Source: HGM12669 sp048527645
GTDB lineage: Bacteria > Bacillota > Clostridia > Oscillospirales > CAG-272
Length of the DNA stretch: 14,607 nt
Reading direction: 5' to 3'
NCBI GenBank assembly: GCA_048527645.1
Contig: DBGFNI010000140.1
Location: 1 to 14,607, forward strand
Part shown: piece by piece, positions 6,908 through 14,494 of the stretch
Layout: each line of letters starts with the position of its first letter
How positions within the stretch are numbered: the stretch's first letter is position 1
Program-made: the position numbers and the translations under genes
Notes under the pieces: generated by a model
Databases searched by the model: none
What the model was told of the DNA's origin: nothing
Seen by the model: the letters and a program-made list of their open reading frames with translations, nothing else

Positions 6908-7189
6908 TACTTAAAGGGAAAGATTTTTCCGCCACACGCCGCTTTCCTCTGTTCCCTGATGGCATGCAGAAAGATATTATTGCAATTTACGTCAAATCAA
7001 CCAAAAAAATCCAAAAACTATTTACAAATGTAGCCGAAATGTGCTAAACTATAAAAAGAGGAAAAGTCAGGTATTCGCGCCGGCTCCCCGGCCGCATCTA
7101 TTTGTACAGCTTGTTACGCACGAAAAATCGTAGCATCTCGTCAGTGAAGCCGCCGAAAAAACATCCCCGCAAGCGAAAAGGAACCGAAT
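6908..7189. other. Divergent intergenic region, AT-rich, no gene seen
   Basis: The space between the capA-like gene and the plus-strand gene at 7190 (388 bp in all) holds the two divergent promoters and a leader of about 130 nt for the plus-strand gene. Bases 6960-7060 are clearly richer in A+T than the surroundings. The leader contains a short GC hairpin (GCCGG-CTCC-CCGGC near 7081-7094). I recognise no riboswitch and no small ORF with a convincing ribosome binding site. Confidence 0.5.
7021..7050 (+). promoter_or_regulatory. Probable promoter of the coupled membrane-protein pair
   Basis: TTTACA (7021-7026) and TAAACT (7045-7050) are 18 bp apart, with TGC immediately before the -10 giving an extended -10. 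The match is moderate. It is the only good candidate between the divergent genes on this strand. Confidence 0.5.
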
Positions 7190-8143
7190 ATGAAAAATCA
7201 TCCGCATACCGAACATACCGATACCGTCCCCTCCCGGGAAATTGAGATTCCCGTGGAGGAAACTGTCTATACACCAGCCGCACAGACACAGCCCGACCCG
7301 AGTGCCGCCCCGGAAAAGCCGGCGGAGCAAGTGGACTTTGACTCCCTTTTGGAGACACTGCGCGTCACGGGACACGGCGTGCCCACCATAGCGGTGAAGA
7401 TCCCACCGGAGAGCAGCTTGCTCGATGACGATTCCCTGATATTTTCCGTTTCTCCCAATTTGGAAAAAGACGGACAAAACGGAGAGGAGCCCGTTGCGTC
7501 GCCCGCCATCAGCGATGCAGAATTCAATGAGCTGATGCAGATGTTTCAGCCCCGACGGCAGTCCATCGTACAGTTGGATAACCCATGGGCAGCAGAAGGA
7601 AAAGAAGAAGAAGCGTCTCACTCCGCAAACGGCACTGATATGCCGCAGGTTATTGAGGATTCCTCTGTACTGCACGACATGCAGCAGTGGGAAAAGCAGC
7701 TCAACAATTCCATCGAACAAAGTCAAAAGGAGACGGCACCGAACAGCGCCGCAACCACAGAATTTGATCTGCTGCTCCAGAATTTAGAACAAAGCAGAAA
7801 ACACAGGGACGAAGAGGCGCAGTCAACCGCCGTGTTCGATTCGCCCGCCGCGGCTTCCCCCGCCGAGCAAGCCGTGCAAATCCCTGAAGTCCCCACACCC
7901 GCAAAAAAAACCGGCGGCCTTTTGGCGCGGATTCTCTGCACCGCGTTGGCGGTTTTGATCATCTGCGGCGCGGGACTGCTGGTGCTGGGCAACACCGTTT
8001 TTCGCGGGCCGGGCAGTGCATTTCGGGAAAGAGCGGTGACAGAACTGCATTCGCACGCAATCACACGCTGGATACCCGCTGTTTTTCTGACACAGGATGA
8101 AATCCGGGATATTCTGACGCAGGCGCAAGGAGAGACAGAATGA
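7190..8143 (+). CDS. Single-pass membrane protein with long acidic disordered cytoplasmic tail
   Basis: I do not recognise a named family for the whole protein. Of its 317 residues, about 1-240 are acidic and Pro/Ser/Glu/Gln-rich and probably disordered in the cytoplasm. KK(T) then precedes a membrane helix at about 244-268, followed by a short outside segment (270-317). Three similar short helices stand out in the tail: DFDSLLETL (49-57), EFNELMQMF (111-119) and EFDLLLQNL (191-199). The outside segment (GPGSAFRERAVTELHSHA, then FLTQDEIRDIL) resembles the juxtamembrane part of anchored phosphodiester-glycosidase-like proteins as I remember them, but no enzyme domain follows. AAGGA lies 8 nt before the ATG. 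Its stop overlaps the next start (ATGA), so the two proteins are probably made in step and may act together. Confidence 0.8.
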   Translation: MKNHPHTEHTDTVPSREIEIPVEETVYTPAAQTQPDPSAAPEKPAEQVDFDSLLETLRVTGHGVPTIAVKIPPESSLLDDDSLIFSVSPNLEKDGQNGEEPVASPAISDAEFNELMQMFQPRRQSIVQLDNPWAAEGKEEEASHSANGTDMPQVIEDSSVLHDMQQWEKQLNNSIEQSQKETAPNSAATTEFDLLLQNLEQSRKHRDEEAQSTAVFDSPAAASPAEQAVQIPEVPTPAKKTGGLLARILCTALAVLIICGAGLLVLGNTVFRGPGSAFRERAVTELHSHAITRWIPAVFLTQDEIRDILTQAQGETE

Positions 8144-9276
8144 TGCAGAACACGCCATCCCCTGCAAAAAAGCGCAACCGTTTTTATCCGCTGCTCCTGT
8201 TGATCACATTGCTTTTTCTGGTCGGTGTTTTTGCAGGGAATTATATTTTAAAAAGACACATCCGAACCTATGAGGCCAATCACCCGCAGACTGCCGCGCG
8301 AAAGGCCTTTACCCGCCTGTATCAGCAGCAGGACTATACCGAGCTTATGCACTTTGACGCCCTTGCCAAGCAAAATGCAGGGGGACAGAGAGCCGTGCCG
8401 GCAGACTATCTGAAAAACTATCTTTCCGGCAAGACGCTTTCCTATGCGCCGGATTCAAGCGATGCGCAAAGCTGCACCTACACCGTCAGCGCAGACGGCA
8501 CGCCGTTTTCCTCATTTACACTTTCGTTCAGTCACAAGGCGTCCGGCGGTCAGTATTGGGTGCTGACCGACGCACATCTCATGCTGCAGGGAAATCAGGA
8601 AGTCACCGTGCGCGTTCCGCACGGAATGACGCCGATAGTCAACGGAGAGGTGCTGACCGAGCAGTACCGAACGGGAGAGCAGGCGCTGCAAACCCCGATC
8701 CGGGAGTATCTCCCGGATTCTCTGGATACCTCGCAGCTGTACTTTGATCTGTATACATACGGTTCGCTCTATTGCACGCCGCAGGTGTTGCTGCAGGGGG
8801 CGGACGACACGCAGTATGAGGCGATCCCTGACGCAGATGACCCGAGCTGCTATTATTATGATGTGTTCCCGTGCAGCTGCACCAAGGAGGAGGCCGACGT
8901 CATGACCTCGGCTGCACTTCAGGCACAGAAGGCAGTGGAGGATTATTTCAGTTCAGACAAAACCTATGAGGAAATAGCCGACAAGGTTCTGAACAATCCC
9001 AAAGCGCCTGCAAAGCAGGAAATCATGGCACGCCAGACAAACGGCAACGCCGTCCCGGCGCACGACAGCGTGACATATCCGGAAGAAGACGGCGCGCAGC
9101 AGGTCACGCACCTGTACCGTTATGATCAATACACCTATTCCTGCCGCGTCAAGCTCACACGCGTGCTCACCGACAGCCAAACCGGAGAGAAGAGCGTTTT
9201 GCAAAGCGATTGCGTTCTGGTGATGGTGGATCCCGGTGACGGCATCTATCGGATTTACAGCCGCATTTTCCTGTGA
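8140..9276 (+). CDS. Membrane-anchored extracellular protein, possibly with NTF2-like domains
   Basis: A 378-residue protein with a basic start (KKRNR), one membrane helix at about 16-37 and a large extracellular part. I cannot name a family. Residues about 50-147 and 255-378 each start with a helix (AARKAFTRLYQQQDYTEL; LQAQKAVEDYFSSDKTYEEI) and continue in beta strands, the pattern of NTF2-like domains. The middle (153-225) has TVRVPHGMTPIVNGE, reminiscent of the small beta domains of TcaA-like surface proteins. Seven cysteines lie outside (C112, C212, C237, C245, C247, C335, C358), so disulfides are possible. The gene overlaps the previous one by four bases with AAGGAG 7 nt before the ATG. 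ATG codons at 8140 and 8143 are both usable. A terminator follows. A sensing or scaffold role with its partner is only a guess. Confidence 0.8.
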   Translation: MMQNTPSPAKKRNRFYPLLLLITLLFLVGVFAGNYILKRHIRTYEANHPQTAARKAFTRLYQQQDYTELMHFDALAKQNAGGQRAVPADYLKNYLSGKTLSYAPDSSDAQSCTYTVSADGTPFSSFTLSFSHKASGGQYWVLTDAHLMLQGNQEVTVRVPHGMTPIVNGEVLTEQYRTGEQALQTPIREYLPDSLDTSQLYFDLYTYGSLYCTPQVLLQGADDTQYEAIPDADDPSCYYYDVFPCSCTKEEADVMTSAALQAQKAVEDYFSSDKTYEEIADKVLNNPKAPAKQEIMARQTNGNAVPAHDSVTYPEEDGAQQVTHLYRYDQYTYSCRVKLTRVLTDSQTGEKSVLQSDCVLVMVDPGDGIYRIYSRIFL

Positions 9277-9300
9277 TCCGCACGGCAAAAACTGCGTTCT

Positions 9301-9334
9301 TTCCCGGTCGTGCCGACCGGGAATGCTCATTTTT
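9301..9334 (+). terminator. Hairpin terminator after the coupled pair
   Basis: TTCCCGGTCG (9301-9310) pairs perfectly with CGACCGGGAA (9314-9323) around a 3-nt loop. A run of five T residues at 9330-9334 follows after a gap of 6 nt, so termination may be partial, with read-through into the PAP2 gene. Confidence 0.7.
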
Positions 9335-9366
9335 CAAAAATTTTACTTACACTTAAGGATAATGAT

Positions 9367-9969
9367 ATGATTGATACGATATTGCAATTTTTTGATCTTC
9401 CGATCCTTGTCTGGATCGCCGATCACCTGCACTGTGCTTTTCTGAATGTTCTGATGCCGCTGATCACCCTGTTTGGGGAAGACGGTATTTTTTGGATCGC
9501 CGTGGCGGTTGTTCTCCTGTTTTTCAAAAAAACGCGCAAGCTCGGGCTGATGCTGGGAATGTCCTTTTTGCTGGGCTTTCTCATCGGCAACTGCATCATC
9601 AAGCCCTGCGTCGGCAGAATTCGCCCCTATGACTATTTCGCGGATGTACTCGGCAACCCGGTATTCCGCGATCAATTGCTGGTTGACATCCTGCATGACT
9701 TTTCATTCCCCTCCGGCCACACGCTGGTCTCCTTTGAGGCGGCAAGCGTCCTTTTGCTGCAGCGCCGCAAGCCGTGGGGCTGGATTGCGCTGGTACTTGC
9801 CGTTTTGGTCGCCTTTTCCCGGCTGTATCTCTTTGTGCACTATCCGACCGATGTGCTGGCCGGGGCGCTGCTCGGCACGCTGTTCGGCGTTTTGTCCTGC
9901 CTGATCGTCGGTAAGTTGTGGGATGCCGCCGCTGCACGGCGCTCGGCAAAACGGACGGAAAACGCATGA
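9367..9969 (+). CDS. PAP2-family membrane phosphatase
   Basis: A 200-residue integral membrane enzyme of the type 2 phosphatidic acid phosphatase superfamily, which removes phosphate from lipid phosphates such as undecaprenyl pyrophosphate or phosphatidate on the outer face of the membrane. All three catalytic motifs are complete: KPCVGRIRP (79-87, K-x6-RP), PSGH (115-118) and SRLYLFVHYPTD (151-162, SR-x5-H-x3-D). About five or six membrane helices surround them. The C-terminal tail (AAAARRSAKRTENA) is basic. The ATG at 9367 is chosen because AAGGA ends 7 nt before it; the longer ORF from 9310 starts inside the upstream terminator. The stop overlaps the start of the next gene (ATGA). The exact lipid substrate cannot be told from the sequence. 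Confidence 0.92.
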   Translation: MIDTILQFFDLPILVWIADHLHCAFLNVLMPLITLFGEDGIFWIAVAVVLLFFKKTRKLGLMLGMSFLLGFLIGNCIIKPCVGRIRPYDYFADVLGNPVFRDQLLVDILHDFSFPSGHTLVSFEAASVLLLQRRKPWGWIALVLAVLVAFSRLYLFVHYPTDVLAGALLGTLFGVLSCLIVGKLWDAAAARRSAKRTENA

Positions 9970-10484
9970 AGCGCACCGTTGCAGAAAAAACGCCGCTGCA
10001 CCGCTTTTTGCAGTGGATCACCGTGCTGTGCGGAGGCTGCACGCTTCTCTGCGCAGCCGGCTTTTTCGCACCGATGTGCACCCTTTCCCTGTACGCATCC
10101 TTTCCGTCAGACAACAGCCTGACCGTCTCGGCCTACCGCCTGGCGTCAGGCGTCGGTATTGGCACCTGGCAGATTGAGAAGCCCATCTTCTATCTTTTTC
10201 TGATTCTGCCGCTTGCGGCTGCTTGCTTCACCCTGCTGTCCGGCGTTTTGCCGCGGGGGATCGGTCAGGCGGCAGTGCTGGTTTGCGGCGCGCTGCAAAT
10301 CACCGTTTTGGTTGCCGTAAAGCAGCTGTTTACCGCATGGGTCAGCGCGTACCGCGCGTATGTGATTGTTTCCTGGGGATGGTACGCCGCGCTGTGCTTT
10401 GCCGCGCTTTTCACCCTGCTCGCGCTGGTTGCGCTGTTTGCCTGGGCGCTGTTGCTATCCCAGCCGGAAAAGAAAGACGGCTAA
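9966..10484 (+). CDS. Four-helix membrane protein of unknown function
   Basis: A 172-residue hydrophobic protein that I do not recognise. It has four likely membrane helices (about 16-40, 76-95, 98-120 and 131-163, the last long). The loop between the first two (about 41-73) is polar and probably extracellular (SFPSDNSLTVSAYRL), and the C-terminus is short and charged (QPEKKDG). The ATG at 9966 overlaps the PAP2 stop, and no strong ribosome binding site precedes it, so translation is likely coupled to the PAP2 gene. The pairing suggests a role in lipid or envelope metabolism with the phosphatase. A hairpin terminator follows. Confidence 0.75.
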   Translation: MKRTVAEKTPLHRFLQWITVLCGGCTLLCAAGFFAPMCTLSLYASFPSDNSLTVSAYRLASGVGIGTWQIEKPIFYLFLILPLAAACFTLLSGVLPRGIGQAAVLVCGALQITVLVAVKQLFTAWVSAYRAYVIVSWGWYAALCFAALFTLLALVALFAWALLLSQPEKKDG

Positions 10485-10523
10485 GCCGGAAAGCAAGCAC
10501 CCCCCGATCCTGTCCTTTCACGC

Positions 10524-10577
10524 AAAAAATGCCCGGTGCATCCCTCAAACGAGAGATGCACCGGGCATGTTCTGTTT
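10524..10577. terminator. Long hairpin terminator upstream of the ATPase/helicase operon
   Basis: Bases 10529-10546 pair with 10551-10568 over 18 positions with one mismatch and an AAAC loop. The plus-strand tail is GTTCTGTTTC, a moderate U-tract that would end the PAP2 operon. On the minus strand the tail is TTTTTT, stronger, although no minus-strand gene lies just upstream. Confidence 0.75.
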
Positions 10578-10659
10578 CCCGCACGGAAAAGCGACTGACC
10601 GCATCGCTCCCGCTCCGTCGAAAACAAGGTCTGTGCTTGCAAAAGATCGCACGGAAATA

Positions 10660-10688
10660 TTTACAAGAGCAGTTTTTTGGTGTATAAT
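10660..10688 (+). promoter_or_regulatory. Promoter of the ATPase/helicase operon
   Basis: TTTACA (10660-10665) and a perfect TATAAT (10683-10688) are 17 bp apart. The start should be near 10695, leaving a leader of only about 25 nt with AAGGAAG 8 nt before the ATG at 10720. No operator palindrome was seen. Confidence 0.85.
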
Positions 10689-10719
10689 AATGTGAAAAGA
10701 ATGTAAGGAAGTGTAAGCC

Positions 10720-12138
10720 ATGGATGAAAGCAGACAGGAAAAAGAAGCGGTTAAGGTTCCGCGGCGGATTCTCGGCGTGTTGCTGTCCTCCGTCGCCGCC
10801 GGCGTGGTTCCGCGGATCGGCGCGCCGTATATCGCCATCGGCCGGACGGATGAAACCGCCGCGCTTTGCCGGGATTTGGACATGGTGCGGGCAGGCGGCG
10901 CGGGTATGCGCTTTATCGTCGGCCCCTATGGCTCCGGCAAAAGCTTTTTGCTGCAGCTCATGCGCGGCTATGCGCTCGACCGCGGATTTGTCACGGCGGA
11001 CGCCGATTTATCTCCGCAGCGCAAAATCTGCGGCACAAAAGGTCAGGGCGTTGCCACCTACCGCGAACTGATCACCAACATGGCGTCTAAAGCCGCGCCG
11101 GGTGGCGGCGCATTGCCCGGAATCATCGGGAAGTGGTTTTCTTCTCTGCAAACAGAGCTGATCGCACAGGGCTTAGAAGCGGGCACCGAGGCATTTGATC
11201 AAAGCCTGACCGCCAAAATTTTCACCGTTTCGGAAAAAATGGAGAGTGAAGTCGGCGGCTTTGATTTCGCCGCCGTGCTCAACCGATACTATCACGCTTA
11301 TATGGCAGGAGAAGAAGAAACCAAAAGCGCCTGCATGCGCTGGCTGCGCGGAGAATACGCGACAAAGACAGAAGCGCGCGCAGCCCTTGGCGTGGGCAGC
11401 ATCATCGACGACGACAACTGGTTTGATTACATCAAGCTGATGGCGGTCTTTCTGCAAACCATCGGCTACAGTGGCTTTTTGGTGATTTTGGATGAATGTG
11501 TCAATCTATATAAGATTTCCAACCGCATCAGCCGGGAAAACAACTATGAAAAGCTGCTCTCCATCTTCAACGATACCCTGCAGGGGCGCGCACAGGGGCT
11601 GATGATGCTCCTGGGCGGCACGCCGCAGTTTTTAGAGGATCGGCGGCGAGGCCTCTTCAGCTATGAGGCGCTTCGCAGCCGCCTGTGTGACGGGCAGTTT
11701 GACAGCGGCGCGTACAAAAACTTTATCGGCCCCGTCATTCGCCTGCCCCGCCTGTCTGACGGCGAGCTGCTGGCGCTGACCGAGCGCGTCTGTGCGCTGC
11801 ACGGGCAGTATTACGGTTGGACGCCGCGGGTCACGGACGCAGACATGGTGCGCTTTGTGCAGCACGCACTGTCCCGTGCCGGCGCAGATGTGATGATCAC
11901 GCCGCGGGAGATCATCCGCGATTTCAGCGGAATTCTCAATATCCTGATGCAAAACCCCGAAGCCACCTTTGATCGGATTCTCGCGCAAAGCGGCGCACCG
12001 TCCACAGCGCAGGCAGAAAGCGATGCGGCAGCGCCGGCGGCGGACGCAGATCATGGAGAAAGCATGCGCCCGGCGCAAAGCGATCAACCCTCTGCCACGC
12101 ACGCCTTCGACCTGACACTGAACGATATTGACATCTGA
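10720..12138 (+). CDS. BrxD-like (DUF2791) P-loop ATPase
   Basis: A 472-residue ATP-binding protein of the BREX BrxC/BrxD-related group (DUF2791), an AAA-type ATPase. Walker A is GPYGSGKS (68-75) and Walker B is FLVILDE (253-259). A sensor-like segment GGTPQFLEDRRRG (299-311) is followed by arginines at 319-321 that could act as an arginine finger. The N-terminus (RRILGVLLSSVAAGVVPR, 15-32) and the IGR motif at 40-42 are typical of the family. Residues about 420-460 are an Ala/Asp/Gln-rich disordered linker ending in FDLTLNDIDI, possibly a partner-binding tail. In type 2 BREX, BrxD accompanies the helicase BrxHI, and that helicase type follows here 29 bp downstream. I infer DNA-related defence or stress function; no other BREX gene is in the window. 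Confidence 0.82.
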   Translation: MDESRQEKEAVKVPRRILGVLLSSVAAGVVPRIGAPYIAIGRTDETAALCRDLDMVRAGGAGMRFIVGPYGSGKSFLLQLMRGYALDRGFVTADADLSPQRKICGTKGQGVATYRELITNMASKAAPGGGALPGIIGKWFSSLQTELIAQGLEAGTEAFDQSLTAKIFTVSEKMESEVGGFDFAAVLNRYYHAYMAGEEETKSACMRWLRGEYATKTEARAALGVGSIIDDDNWFDYIKLMAVFLQTIGYSGFLVILDECVNLYKISNRISRENNYEKLLSIFNDTLQGRAQGLMMLLGGTPQFLEDRRRGLFSYEALRSRLCDGQFDSGAYKNFIGPVIRLPRLSDGELLALTERVCALHGQYYGWTPRVTDADMVRFVQHALSRAGADVMITPREIIRDFSGILNILMQNPEATFDRILAQSGAPSTAQAESDAAAPAADADHGESMRPAQSDQPSATHAFDLTLNDIDI

Positions 12139-12167
12139 TCTGCTCGGACAGAAAGGAAAATAACGAC

Positions 12168-14444
12168 ATGACGCAGTCACCCGGAGAGCAAAACGCCAAT
12201 CATGTGTTTTATCGCTATGCTCCCTTTATTCAGGAATATATCTACCGCCACGGCTGGACGGAACTGCGCGGCGTGCAGGTTCAGGCGGCACGGGTGCTCT
12301 TTGAGACGGAGGATAATCTGCTGCTGACCTCCTCGACCGCTTCCGGCAAGACAGAGGCGGCGTTTTTCCCCATCCTCACCAGCCTCTATGAGGAGCCAAC
12401 GCAGAGCGTGGGCGCGCTGTATATCGCCCCGCTGAAAAGTCTCATCAACGATCAGTTCAGCCGCATGGAAGAGGTCATAGAGGAAAGCGGCATTCCTGTC
12501 TATCACTGGCACGGCGATATTGCAGCCTCACACAAGAATAAGGTGTTAAACGAGCCGCGCGGCATTTTGCAGATCACGCCGGAATCACTGGAGAGCATGC
12601 TGATGAACCGCTCCAACGACGTGGTCCGCCTGTTCGGTCAGCTTCGCTTTGTCGTGATCGACGAGATCCATGTGCTGACCGGCAGCGACCGCGGCAATCA
12701 GATCCGGTGCCAGCTGGAGCGCATTGCGCATCTGATCGGCTACCATCCGAGCCGGATCGGGCTGAGCGCGACCGTAGGCGATTTGCGCGCGGCGGCAGAT
12801 TGGCTCGGCGCAAACACCGGCCGCGCTACGGCAGCACCCCCACCCCCGTCGGCCCCGGTTCGCTGGCGGCTGGCGCTGGAGCATTTTTATCTGCAAAACG
12901 ACGCGTTCGACCAGACGCGCAAGCAGACGGAGCAGACGCCCGACGCGCCGACCTCACACGCGATGATTGACGCGGGATATGAATATGTATACGCAGCCGT
13001 GCGGGACAAAAAGGCGCTTGTTTTCTCCAATTCACGGGAAGAAACGGAATTTGTCACGGCAACGCTCCGTCAGATCGCCAAAAACCGCGGAGAGCCGGAT
13101 GTCTTTCTGATTCATCACGGCAACCTGTCCGCAGCAATCCGCGAGGACGCGGAGGAGCAGATGCGCTCGGATGCGTACCGCGCCGTCACCTGTGCCACCG
13201 TCACATTGGAACTCGGCGTTGACATCGGTAAATTGGAACGGGTGGTGCAAATGAGCGCGCCGTGCTCTGTCTCCTCTCTGCTGCAGCGTTTGGGACGCAG
13301 CGGCAGACGCAACGGCGTTCCGGAAATGATCATGGTTTTCCGCGAGGAAAACGCCACACCCGAATCGCCCTTGCCGCAGCGCGTTCCGTGGGAGCTGCTG
13401 CGCGGCATCGCGCTGATTGAGCTGTATATCCGGGAGCGCTTCATCGAGCCGCCTGTTGTGAAAAAAATGCCCTTCAGCCTGCTCTTTCAGCAAACGCTCA
13501 GCGTCCTGTCCGCCGCAGGGGAACTGACCCCGAAGGCGTTGGCGCAGCGCGTGCTGTGCATGGCGCCCTTTTCGCAGACAGACCGGGAGGACTACCGCGC
13601 GCTGCTGCTGTCGATGATTCAAAATGAATTTCTCGAAATGACAGAGGAAAAGACGCTGATCGTCGGTCTGAAAGGTGAAAAACTGACCGGAAATTTCCGC
13701 TTTTATGCCGTCTTTAAGGATCAGAACACCGAATACTCCGTTCGCTGCGGCTCTGAGGAAATCGGAACCATATCAGCACCCCCGCCTGTCGGCGACCGCT
13801 TTGCCCTGGCGGGCAATGTGTGGGAGGTAGAGGAGCTGGACATCGACCGGCGCCTGATCTATGTGCACCGCGTCGCCGGAAAGATGGAGGTGTCCTGGCC
13901 GGGCGAATTCGGCGAGATTCACACCAAGGTATTGGAGCAGATGTATCGGATTTTAACCGAGGACACGGTCTATCCGTATCTCAAGCCCAACGCCGTCCAG
14001 CGCCTGCAAAGTGCGCGAAATCTCATGCGAAACGCCGGCGCCCTGAAACACGGCATCGTTTGTCTGGGCGGCATGACCTGGTGCCTGTTCCCGTGGCTGG
14101 GCACCCGCTCCTTCCGCACCCTGCGCAAATTCATTCTCGCCAACGCGCAGCACTTCGGCATTTCCCGCATGGAATACGAGGGGTGCTGCTATATGCAGTT
14201 CAAAATGGAACAGGGCAACGGAGAATCGCTCATCCGTGCGCTGCTGCATACCGTACAGACAGAGGGCATCTCTTTGCAGCAGTTGGCACAGCAAAGCGAA
14301 ATCCCCATGTTTGATAAATATGATCCGTATATCCCGACAGATTTGCTGCGCCGTGCTTATGCCGCCGACCGCCTGCGCGCCGACGAGGTCGCAAAGCGTC
14401 TGGAGCAGATCGCCGCTTCCTTTGATTGCGGCGACAAGCCTTGA
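12168..14444 (+). CDS. Lhr/BrxHI-like DEAD/DEAH-box helicase
   Basis: A 758-residue superfamily 2 helicase. Motif I is TASGKTEA (57-64), Ia APLKSL (87-92), II DEIH (165-168), III SAT (200-202), IV VFSNSRE (285-291), V TLELGVDIG (346-354) and VI QRLGRSGRR (373-381). All catalytic residues are present, so it should be an active ATPase that moves on DNA or RNA. A Pro-rich insertion (APPPPSAP, 223-230) joins the two RecA domains. The C-terminal half (about 400-758) should hold the winged-helix and beta-barrel parts seen in Lhr-type helicases. The start ATG has AAAGGA with about 10 nt spacing. It is the second gene of the operon with the DUF2791 ATPase. A general DNA-repair Lhr is the main alternative, but the ATPase neighbour favours a BREX- or TerB-type system. 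Confidence 0.88.
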   Translation: MTQSPGEQNANHVFYRYAPFIQEYIYRHGWTELRGVQVQAARVLFETEDNLLLTSSTASGKTEAAFFPILTSLYEEPTQSVGALYIAPLKSLINDQFSRMEEVIEESGIPVYHWHGDIAASHKNKVLNEPRGILQITPESLESMLMNRSNDVVRLFGQLRFVVIDEIHVLTGSDRGNQIRCQLERIAHLIGYHPSRIGLSATVGDLRAAADWLGANTGRATAAPPPPSAPVRWRLALEHFYLQNDAFDQTRKQTEQTPDAPTSHAMIDAGYEYVYAAVRDKKALVFSNSREETEFVTATLRQIAKNRGEPDVFLIHHGNLSAAIREDAEEQMRSDAYRAVTCATVTLELGVDIGKLERVVQMSAPCSVSSLLQRLGRSGRRNGVPEMIMVFREENATPESPLPQRVPWELLRGIALIELYIRERFIEPPVVKKMPFSLLFQQTLSVLSAAGELTPKALAQRVLCMAPFSQTDREDYRALLLSMIQNEFLEMTEEKTLIVGLKGEKLTGNFRFYAVFKDQNTEYSVRCGSEEIGTISAPPPVGDRFALAGNVWEVEELDIDRRLIYVHRVAGKMEVSWPGEFGEIHTKVLEQMYRILTEDTVYPYLKPNAVQRLQSARNLMRNAGALKHGIVCLGGMTWCLFPWLGTRSFRTLRKFILANAQHFGISRMEYEGCCYMQFKMEQGNGESLIRALLHTVQTEGISLQQLAQQSEIPMFDKYDPYIPTDLLRRAYAADRLRADEVAKRLEQIAASFDCGDKP

Positions 14445-14469
14445 CAAGAAAACCCACAGCAGTTATAAT
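14441..14469 (+). promoter_or_regulatory. Perfect consensus promoter overlapping the helicase stop codon
   Basis: TTGACA (14441-14446) and TATAAT (14464-14469) are perfect boxes 17 bp apart. The helicase stop TGA (14442-14444) lies within the -35 box. It should drive the small gene at 14495 independently of the operon. Confidence 0.88.
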
Positions 14470-14494
14470 AAATAAATGTGAATCGGAAAGAATC

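Noticed and set aside
7057..7189. A riboswitch in the leader of the gene at 7190
   Set aside because: Only a short GC hairpin is visible. None of the conserved cores I know appears, and no terminator or sequestering stem overlaps the ribosome binding site.
12830..12858. C-rich tract as a phase-variable repeat in the helicase gene
   Set aside because: The runs are only five C residues each, interrupted by an A, and encode a plausible Pro-rich linker in frame, so slippage is not strongly suggested.
13032..13622. A 196-codon minus-strand ORF within the helicase gene
   Set aside because: It overlaps conserved helicase motifs V and VI on the other strand, has no promoter or binding site, and its product resembles no protein pattern.
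10720..14444. A complete BREX locus
   Set aside because: Only a BrxD-like ATPase and a BrxHI-like helicase are present. No PglZ phosphatase, PglX methylase, BrxC/PglY or PglW is seen on either side in the window.
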